Shown: positions 20,032-27,616 of the stretch, in pieces
Layout of the letters: every line of letters begins with the position of its first letter
How positions within the stretch are numbered: the stretch's first letter is position 1
NCBI GenBank assembly: GCA_021014945.1
Contig: MU266641.1
Span: 1 to 27,616, forward strand
From: Leucogyrophana mollusca
Lineage: Eukaryota > Basidiomycota > Agaricomycetes > Boletales
DNA length: 27,616 bases
Direction of reading: 5' to 3'
Program-made: the position numbers and the translations under genes
Notes under the pieces: model-generated
What the model was told of the DNA's origin: nothing
The model's database searches: none
The model's input: the letters and a program-made list of their open reading frames with translations, nothing else

Positions 20032-23000
20032 ATGGCATCCGTCACGGAAGAAAGTCCCCCTGCGTCTCAGTCAACCGAAAATATCCCAGAAGCTAGCAAC
20101 AGCACCGCTAAGGGCAAAGCACCAGCGAGAACAACAGTCTTGGAAGCCCAGTGCGAGACCTCTTACTTCGGTTGTGTCTTTCATTCTCATCATAGCTGTC
20201 AGATCGTATCACCCTTCAGCTCAAACAGTCGACCACTCTGCGGAACGTAATGACGATCCAACTAGAGGTGGTATTGCACCAGACCCGGCCGCCCAGGACG
20301 TCCAGTGCGATGCTATCTTTTCTTGTCTTTATCCGGCTCACCATCGCTCGTAGGTCACAGCTCTTGCAGAAAATACTCGGAACTCTCGAAGAGTCTAACG
20401 AAACTCTCAAAGAGTCTAATAAAACTCTCAAAGAGTCGACTCAAACTTTGAAAGCATCTACGATTGCCCAAGAGACCAGCACCGACACTCGTTCCCGTTT
20501 TTGGGCCACGTACAAGCGCCAAGCGGACGACTATGACTCGGAGTTTCTCGAGAAATACAAGGACGACATGGATATCGTGCTCATTTTCGTCAGTACTTTA
20601 ATTTGCATGACTCCTGTGAATAAGTTTCTCATTTTCCCCTACGGGCCGGTCTCTTCTCTGCTGTCAGCACCACGTTCATCACGGGTATGCAGTCCAGTCT
20701 CAGCCCCGACCCGACGGACACCACCAATGCCCTGCTCAGGCAACTGATACAAGCCACCAACAGCAGCGCCTTCGCTGGCCAGTCGTTGGACCCTCCCACG
20801 TGGAACGGGCCAGGTACGACTGTGATCTGGACCCAATCGTTCCTGTACGCCAGCCTGTGCGCGAGTCTTCTTGCAGCTTTGGGCGCGGTGCTAGGGAAGC
20901 AATGGCTGGGCCATTACCGCCGTCGCGGTAGTGGAACGATCGAGGAGCGGGGCAAACGTAGGCAGCAAAAGCTCAGTGCGCTCGAGGCATGGCACTTCCA
21001 CGCTGTGCTGGAAGTGTTACCCGTTTTGCTGCAGATCTCTTTGCTTTTGTTCGGGGTTGCCCTCTCCGCCTATGTTTGGACTGAGCAATCTACCATTGGC
21101 GGGGTCGTCATCGGAACTACCGCTTTTGGGATCCTGTTCTACATCTCAATAACGCTGGCATCCTTGATCTCGCCCACTTGCCCCTTCCAAACTCCGGTAT
21201 CGAGCATCCTACCAGTCTTACTCCAGCCCGTGCTCCGTTTCAAGGACGATGTTGTCGAATGGTTCCGCAGCCAGGACGGAGATGATATTGTGTTCTTGAT
21301 TGCAGCCACGATACTCTTCCCGGTCACCTTGGTCTTCCTCGCGTATGTCTTTTTTGTAGAGTATGAGGTAGCTCATCGGGCTGGCCGTCTCTGGCAGATG
21401 GTGTTACGTCGGGTGCGGGCTACATCTGATTCACCTAGCGACTTGGAATCCTCACCAGCATCATCGTTGCCTCTGACGCCGGACCCATTGAAACTAGACA
21501 TCCCATCTCTTCCTATCGACTCGCAGGGGGCCTTATCAATAAAATGGATTCTCGAGACATCCACGGATCCGGATGTCATCGCGACCGCCGCCGGGATGGT
21601 GCCGGAAGTAGAGTGGTCAGTCGAGCTGGACGTGTCGGATATGTTCGTGCAGCTACGGGACACCTTCAAAGGATATTTTGTGCCCGTGCCAAGCGACTCC
21701 AATAAATGGAAACTTGTGCCGTTTGGACAGGAACGGGCCCTTGTTTTCGGGAAAGCCATTGTGCACCTATATTGCAACAGACTCTACCCCTCATCCAGCG
21801 ACGACCCTGACTATCGCTATACGACTCTGAGCGATATGGCTGGCAATCGTGAATTACCTGCGCTTTTCGCATGCCTGGAACATTGTGACACGAAGAGTGC
21901 TACCTCTTCATTTGTTTGCGCCATAGCACGGCTCTCTTTGTTCATTGGCGAACACGCTGGGCGGGAGTTAAGGAACGACCCATTGCCCCCGGTTCCGGAA
22001 CCCTGTCGTACATGGATGCTGCACTTATCCCCCACCTGCTCGCACATCCGCGGTGCCCTCCCACGCTGAAACTGATGGCTATGGGTGAAATCACAAGATG
22101 GATTACCTCTCCGTTTCCCCCCCAGCATATACTTGCCGACTGCATCCTGTCTGCCGCTATCTTGATAGGCGTGCGCATAGATCCGAAGGAGTTGATGAAG
22201 GTCAATAAAAGGTTGGTTGTTTATTAGCCCGATCCACCCAGTCAGCTCACCGTTCTCAGCCCAGCGATCAAGTTACTACTTTGACAGCTCCTACAACACC
22301 TACCGACAGTGCACGACATCAACAACACACACCGCGGCGCCTCGGCGTCACTTCTTGAAATGTTGACTCATATCCTGGAAGGCGAGATACAGCCGGATTT
22401 TGGCGCATGTGAATCAAAGTTGTGTAGCTGTGCTGCAGAAAAACGGGGTCTACAAGTCTGCATTTTATGGGTGGCGGAGATGCGGAGAAACACAGAGTTG
22501 AATCAGGCCGCGCAAGATCTGCCCAGAGTGGTCATATGGAGATATGCCCGAGCAGCTCTGCATGTGAGTGCCGTGGCTTCCTGCATTGCCCACCGCCGTG
22601 TCTACCTGGACATGTGGCATCCGTCGTGCGGCGGTCATCTAGGTCGGCAGACCGCAGGTGACTTTCAGTGGGCGGCTGACTTCTTGGACCATCACTGCGG
22701 ACCACAGGATGAAACAGCAGTTGGTGATATGTTTGTCATGCTCTACCAAACCTGTGATATTTCCCTCTGGGCAAACGAACCCGCATTCGTTAAGGCCATC
22801 ATTGTCGCCATGGAACCGGACAAACCCACTCGAGTCCGTCACGCTGCGCTGCGCACTGCCTGGGAAATCAGAGAGGCTTTGAGATCCCCGGGCAACGCCA
22901 TACTGCCCTTGTTGCCCGCCTTCTCTTCTGCGCTACGCTCTGCTGTTTTGACCAACATACATTCCGAGGAAGATACCACCACTTGGGATTCCCCCGACGG

Positions 23001-23463
23001 GTTCTTCGACTGGCAGCGGGATCTTTGTTACCTCCAAATCATATACGCACTCGTTCGGAGCTCTGGTGGCATTTGGGACAGACATCTGCACGATAATGGG
23101 CATTTCGACTGATGCCTCTCCATCTCCAGGTATTTACGTTCTGACCACTACACAGAGATGGGAGCGTATCTCGCTGCGATAGTGGAGAACCTTGAAGCCT
23201 GCGGTGCCGAGCACAGCTTCACAAACGATGATGTCGAGCTGCTTATTCGTCATGCGTGGCACATGATGGAATTTATCACTCCTGATCTGGAAGAACTCCT
23301 GGAGGCCCTCATAGCATTCACGCGGACACATCGCGATGTCAATGTCCGCTTAGCCGAAGATATCAGGGATGATGTCCGGGGCGCACTGAGGCATCTTAAG
23401 CAGAAGCAACCGCAAAGTTCAGTGATCGGCTCGCTGAACGAGTTCCTGGTATGGTTAGGATGA
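20032..23463 (+). pseudogene. DUF6535 membrane protein gene with several lesions
   Basis: DUF6535 proteins are an expanded, functionally unknown Agaricomycete family. Exons: 20032-20170, 20220-20304, 20354-20588, 20645-22211, 22260-23463. A TATATAA lies at 19986-19992. The N-terminus is Ser/Pro-rich, then a heptad coiled coil, then FWATYKRQADDYDSEFLEKY, which marks the DUF6535 start. Hydrophobic segments include FLYASLCASLLAALGAVLG, LPVLLQISLLLFGVALSAYV, VVIGTTAFGILFYISITLA and IVFLIAATILFPVTLVFLAY. The remainder is a long helical cytosolic region (VRHAALRTAWEIREALRS). Lesions: intron 3 ends CGG at 20642-20644 instead of the expected AG; a 1-nt deletion near 22001 shifts ...PVPE to LSYMDAALIPH; TGA at 22282-22284 (CGA in the 3095 copy); TGA at 23110-23112. 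It is probably a recent pseudogene; sequencing error could explain single lesions but hardly all. Confidence 0.82.
20382..20459 (+). repeat. 21-nt repeats encoding a heptad coiled coil
   Basis: About four units of 21 nt (ACTCTCAAAGAGTCTAAYRAA type) encode TLEESNE, TLKESNK, TLKESTQ, TLKASTI. They form a short coiled coil just before the membrane domain of the DUF6535 gene and could vary in number by slippage. Confidence 0.8.
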
Positions 23464-24239
23464 GGGGCTTGCGGCGGACATTGATACACAGGACACTGTA
23501 CGAATCGTCATTGCGAGTCTACATGTTTTTTCCGTACAGCAGGTGTACAGATATGGGTGTACCAGTACTTATCACTATATGATACGATGTACGGAGAAGG
23601 GGTTCTTGTCGTCGTGGTGCGAAGGGTTCTAGAGGTCTAAGTGACGCCCACCAACCAAGTCTGTCGTTCCCCTCACCTAATCCGCGGAAGTGCAGTTGCT
23701 TTTGTTGAAGGCTCATTCGAGGGGGGCTCGGCAGGCAAAGCCACCCGAACAAGCAATACCGTTTGCGTCAAGCAGCTGAGTCGTATCATCAAAGTCACGG
23801 TACCGTTAGAACAAGGTCGAGGCGTCTTCGGCGCCCTTGCCCAAGCACCCCGGCCATCTCCCCTTGCATACCGTGCACCGAAGCCGCTGATAGATTCTGT
23901 GGCAACTACGATGAGAGTGTGGCAGGACCGAAGCAAGTGATAGCCATTATAGATGAATAGGACTGACGTCGTTTATAGGACTCTAGGACCGGCGGTATCC
24001 AGACGAACGGCGGCTGAGACGAGTCGGCATACAACATGCAGCCGGGGACAGACAGTGGGGATCGGTTGCCTCGATGTTCCACCAAGAAACTACAAAGGGT
24101 CAGTTGAGAGGGATCCATAGAATTGGAGACACCCGGGCCAGACGTATCCGTGGGGTCTACGCCAGCACGTTACTGTCCTCAAGAGAGGTGGCCGCATCGT
24201 AATTGTTGGAGGTAAGTGAACCTGTCTAATCGAATGAAT
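23464..24239. other. 3' flank of the DUF6535 gene, no clear gene
   Basis: The stretch 23464-23640 looks like a 3' UTR. The overlapping frames at 23641-23940 (+) and 23673-23936 (-) have no recognisable content. At 24120-24214 a short plus-strand piece between a CATAG acceptor and a GTAAGT donor reads ...LRQHVTVLKRGGRIVIVG and may be a stray exon; no partner exon is found. Confidence 0.35.
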
Positions 24240-26480
24240 AGGCAAGCTTGGGGGATTAAGAGGAGAGAGATGGAGCGCGGGGCTGAGAGTTCGGAGTAAG
24301 AAGACTCCCCAGACAAAGATCTTACCGCGACGCACCACACACAGCGCCGACGCACAGGTCCCAGCAATCCTAGCAGCGGCAACATCTTCTCGAGAATGAG
24401 GGACAAGGACAGTCTGCTGCGTCCTCGAAGTTCAGGGTTTGAGTTCGAGGTTCAAGACTCGCGCTAGCGTCCCAAGTTGAAGGCTTTCACTAGCGCCCGA
24501 AGTTGAAGGTTCCCGCTAGCGTTGAAAGTTAAAGCCCCCTCCTAGCGTCGAAAGTTTGAAACACTCCTTTCGGAACATGCGACTTGTCTGGGATTCGATA
24601 CAAGAGGATGCTCGATTCGCTACCGCCACAGGAGGGCGTTAAGTGCGGGTTGGCTTGACATGGGTGGCGGGTAGATGTAGCTCGCAAATGGACTTAACGT
24701 GTGTTGCTAATAGAGTGTCGTAGGTCGCTTAGGATCTGAATCAAATTATGCCAGAGATGCATTAGGGTGTACACCGCTATCACTGCCAGTACTTGATGTG
24801 GGTCACGTATATGGTTCGATCGTGTTCGCGATCACCTCATCACGCCCCCCACGGTCGTGGAGGTCGAGGCGGGAAGGCTACGACGAACAGGCCTAGGTGG
24901 AGTACCGAGAAAAGGACGTTCTGGGACGAGAAACCTCGTCGCAGAGCGCCCCTTCCTCAGATGTGGTTCGCCGCAGACACCACCCAAGTTGAGAGAGTCG
25001 AAGGAATGACGATAACAAGGCTAGAAGACGCGGCAACACCCAGCGAGAGCTCGACCGATAAATATAGTGAAGACTGAACAGTGAATATCCCGAAGGCGTG
25101 GCAGGTAAACGGTAAATACCCCGGGGTGGTCATGGCCATCGATGGGGTGCCCGTGGATGTCGTGACCAGTATTGGGTAACGTGTAGTGACGGCGCTGTTT
25201 GAGGTCGTGGTGGAAAGGGACTTGGGGACGATTTCTACCAGGGCACCGTCAGCACGGTTGACGTCAGGATACTACTATTCGCAGGGAACAGAGTGTATGA
25301 TACAATCCCACATGGACTGAGGTTCCATCGACAGGGAACCCGCCGACAAGGGGGCGGATCCAACGAGACCGCTGAAAGAGTAGTGTTCATAGAGCGCTAT
25401 TGCAGTCAAATCACGCTGCTTCCACGCCACGGCCCCGATAAACCACTTTCCTAGCAGCGCATTGTCACTCCATGACCCCAGACATCTCCTAGCTGTGTGA
25501 CGCCGGCGGGGGAATTGGGTAGCGATGTTCATGGCGACGCTCCGCCCAATGTTGGGGAGAGACGACGCGTCAGGAACAGGACAGCCGTTTGCCGAATGAG
25601 GACGGGTTAGTACATACTCCTGATCGGCGGTCGGTGCAGGGTGAAGGAGTGATCCTGACGTGGGGCATGATCATGAGCTACCTATTCAATCAATGTGGTA
25701 TCGCAGCCATGACGCACCACTCGCTTTCCAAGCCGCACCTCGTCCCGCCCAATGAGCACCAGGCGCCTCAGCTGCGTGATCTCATCCCCGGAATCCACAT
25801 CCACACCATCACCATTGCCTGTGTCCATGCCATCCCCCAAGATCCTGCGCGTGTGGCGAGCTTGCGGGTGTGGCTAGTAGACCATGACCCAGTAGAGCGG
25901 GGTGTGCTCGGTTATGGAGCGCTCCTGGAGGGGTGCTAAGAGGGAGATGGATGTGTGTGAAGCGCATACGGTGGGGGCGGCCGCGGGATCATGCGTGGGG
26001 CTACTCAAGTCCTGGGTGAGTGGATCACCAGCTGCGGGGGAGCGGGAGTGTGGGGGGACGACGAGCTCGTGAATGATGTGGGTCGCGGGTGGACTTGGCG
26101 TAGGTCGCAAATGGGCTGAATTTGTGTGGCGATGGACTGTCGGCGGTCGCATGGAACCTGAATCAAAGCATGCCAGAGATACAGTGAATGATTAGGACGT
26201 ACCACTTTCACCTGCCAAGACTCCGACAGATCACCCCCGAGCAGCGCCTTATCCTCAGCTACGTGACGCCGGCGCAGGGGTTATGCGGCCATGTTCGTGC
26301 GGCACTGTGCCGATGTCGGGGAGGGTAGCGAGAGCTTTGGGTGGAGCTCTGCGTGGTCGCCAAGGATCGGCGAGATGTCAGAAAACGAACAATATCAAAC
26401 ACGCATTCACGTCGGAGGGATTAAGACTCTTGATAGAGAACTCTGAGACACCCTCGGTAGAATGATAGACACCCTTGGGC
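24240..26480 (-). pseudogene. EHTPLYW-family gene, decayed copy D
   Basis: This is the most readable copy of the minus-strand gene. It has HIIHELVVPPHSRSPAAGDP then PAAAPTVCASHTSISL then ERSITEHTPLYWVMV at about 26085-25880, and DGVDVDSGDEITQLRRLVLI near 25790-25735. A segment with LLGKWFIGAVAWKQRDLTAI follows near 25460, then a hydrophobic stretch (GVAASSSLVIVIPSTLSTW) near 25050 and LEKMLPLLGLLGPVRRR near 24400. Several stops and frame changes separate these. The first blocks recur in B and C, the later ones in A. I recall the EHTPLYW blocks from many Agaricomycete hypothetical proteins; the function is unknown. Confidence 0.6.
24446..24550 (-). repeat. 26-bp minisatellite, about 4 units (inverted copy)
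   Basis: Units carry CGCTAG and TTGAAG or TTAAAG every 26 bp; reverse-complemented they align unit by unit with 2677-2781. Confidence 0.75.
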
Positions 26481-26599
26481 GTGGTGATCGGGCAAAGCGT
26501 CGTCCTTGAAACAGACTTGAGCGAGATGTTGTTTGTCTCTGTTTTATTTCAAAGCCTTTGTCACACAAGCACACACAATCTCCCCATTTGTCCACCGCG

Positions 26600-26962
26600 C
26601 ATTCCAGTAACGGATCAATCCAAATTCCCGAAAGAGTGTCTTCGGGCACTGCCGAGCTCGGGCTTTCCTTCACCAGTCGTCCCGAACTTTGCAGTTCTGG
26701 TAAGTCGATTCTTTACTGAACAGGGTCTGCATCCTTACCCATCCCCGCCTTTGAAAGTAGTGAACAAACACAGCGTCAGATGTGTGTATGTTGCCAGGTT
26801 GAATCTTTACCTTTCGACCTTTCCTGGCCAAATTCCCACTACCAAGAACCCAAACGACAACATTCTTCGTATTTCGCATCTCGCGCTTCGTGACGACCGA
26901 GTCGACGCCCAAAAATGTCAAGCCGTACTATATCACGAGTCCCATTTTCTACCCCAACGTAG
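26600..26962 (+). pseudogene. Methionyl-tRNA synthetase first exon, decayed copy D
   Basis: ATG at 26788-26790 opens MLPG and hits TGA at 26800-26802, where copies A and B read CGA (MLPGRNF). Past the stop the frame stays open to the splice donor after 26962: FTFRPFLAKFPLPR, then FRISRFVTTESTPKNVKPYY and ITSPIFYPNV, then GTGAGT. PYYITSPIFYPN is the class-I methionyl-tRNA synthetase segment (compare PYYITTPIFYVN in other members) just before the HIGH motif. The expected next exon with HIGH is not found downstream. The Arg/Thr-rich leader suggests the mitochondrial enzyme. An intron-like stretch with donor GTAAGT at 26700 lies in the putative 5' UTR and is conserved in copy B. Confidence 0.72.
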
Positions 26963-27258
26963 GTGAGTATCCCGCAGACGCATCTCGTATCCATACTATC
27001 ATGTCTCTATATCGCATTTCACATCTGCAAAACACCCAAATTCTCGCTTAAGTTCGCCTATTGTGAGAGAAGTTTGATGCTTTACGACCCGTGTGAAGGA
27101 GTGTTTTGATTGGTGGAGATGCCATGACGGCCAACGGAGTAGAAATATTAGCACACAGATAAGATAAGTTCACGCCGTTCGGGTTGTACGCATCGAAATC
27201 ATATCAGTACAGGTACCATTGAGATCGTATCAGTAGTGTACATTGGAAAATTGATCTA
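26963..27258. other. AT-rich spacer between convergent gene ends
   Basis: No gene is seen. The first 40 bp are the synthetase intron start shared with copy B (ATCTCGTATCCATACTATCA). The rest is AT-rich and includes a short local repeat (ATCATATCAGTA, ATCGTATCAGTA) at 27198-27236. Confidence 0.4.
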
Positions 27259-27600
27259 CTAAGTAGTTAGCGTTAATCCCTTCGATATGAGTCGTTCCTT
27301 CATGCTCTCGAATCTCGCACGGCGGGCTGGATCGGGTAGAATATCGTTGTTGATGATATCCAGGATGCGGAGATGTACACGTTCGAACGCCTGGGGTGAG
27401 AAGTCGAGGGGCTGGTAGCGCCCATTGTGCTCAGAAAGGGAGTGGGAGATGGCGGCGCCGGCCAGGGAGATTACGGCGTGAAAACCATTACCGTCGAGGT
27501 CAACGTATTGATGAAGTCGACGACAGTATAATACGTCGACGAGAACCTCAAAGAGGGCGGGGTGCTCCAGCGCGTGATAGGCGGTGACGCCAGGTGAAAT
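27259..27600 (-). CDS. C-terminal exon of a helical protein, possibly DUF6532-like (partial)
   Basis: The minus strand is open for 113 codons plus a TAG stop (27259-27261). It is preceded by a well-formed acceptor at the window edge (branch ACTAAT, CATAG at 27601-27605). The sequence (SPGVTAYHALEHPALFEVLV, then QPLDFSPQAFERVHLRILDI, then ARFESMKERLISKG) has even composition and looks functional. It resembles what I remember of the C-terminus of DUF6532 proteins of Agaricomycetes, but I could not confirm this. The upstream exons lie outside the window. It converges on the synthetase fragment. Confidence 0.6.
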   Translation of the reverse strand: MSPGVTAYHALEHPALFEVLVDVLYCRRLHQYVDLDGNGFHAVISLAGAAISHSLSEHNGRYQPLDFSPQAFERVHLRILDIINNDILPDPARRARFESMKERLISKGLTLTT

Positions 27601-27616
27601 CTATGTCAATATTAGT

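Larger units (their letters stand above)
24240..26958 (-). repeat. Right arm of the long inverted repeat (cassette copy D)
   Basis: Reverse complement of the left arm 728-3002 with moderate divergence; anchors are given there. Both arms contain the 26-bp minisatellite. The arms are separated by about 21.2 kb, of which 9.2 kb is the transposon. Confidence 0.8.

Noticed and set aside
23641..23940. Overlapping plus and minus ORFs after the DUF6535 gene
   Set aside because: Both strands are open over the same 260 bases with no splice context or motif; neither can be preferred.

Overview
The window reads as nuclear DNA of a mushroom-forming basidiomycete (Agaricomycetes). Genes are split by introns of about 40-90 nt with GTRNGY donors, CTRAY branch points and YAG acceptors. 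The recognisable families (alpha-type protein kinase with a C-terminal HxC-type zinc knot, DUF6535 membrane protein, integrase-core protein) are typical of those fungi. No bacterial, CRISPR or rRNA/tRNA features are seen. The region is repeat-rich and decayed: one gene cassette occurs about four times, mostly broken, and a large transposon interrupts one copy.

Layout. 1-240: tail of an unknown gene (+). 728-3002: a cassette copy in inverted orientation (copy A), joined at about 3003 to a truncated DUF6535 fragment. 3691-4845: an intact-looking three-exon gene (-) with an internal duplication. 4930-6638 plus 15816-16320: cassette copy B, split by a 9.18 kb element at 6640-15815. 17396-17731: remnant of a spliced gene (-). 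17826-19770: copy C. 20032-23463: a DUF6535 gene (+) with at least four lesions. 24240-26962: copy D, the mirror image of copy A. 27259-27600: last exon of a gene (-) running off the window.

The cassette. Copies B and D carry two divergent decayed genes. On the minus strand is an Agaricomycete protein family recognised by an EHTPLYW-type motif. On the plus strand is the first coding exon of a methionyl-tRNA synthetase, probably the mitochondrial one. It starts MLPGRNF and reaches PYYITSPIFYPN, the segment just before the class-I HIGH motif. Every copy of either gene is broken.

The transposon is the most interesting part. It has 27-28 bp perfect terminal inverted repeats and a probable target-site duplication. 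It carries three multi-exon genes, all on the minus strand: an unknown ~640-680 aa protein, a 493 aa DDE integrase-core protein, and an ~800 aa alpha-kinase with an N-terminal four-cysteine motif. A 16-17 bp motif recurs at about 160 bp spacing on both sides of the integrase/kinase pair, in opposite orientations. Joining the two flanks rebuilds an uninterrupted cassette like copy C, which supports the insertion independently. My reading is a kinase-bearing DNA transposon in which the integrase moves the element and the kinase and unknown protein are accessory or regulatory. That division of labour is inference.
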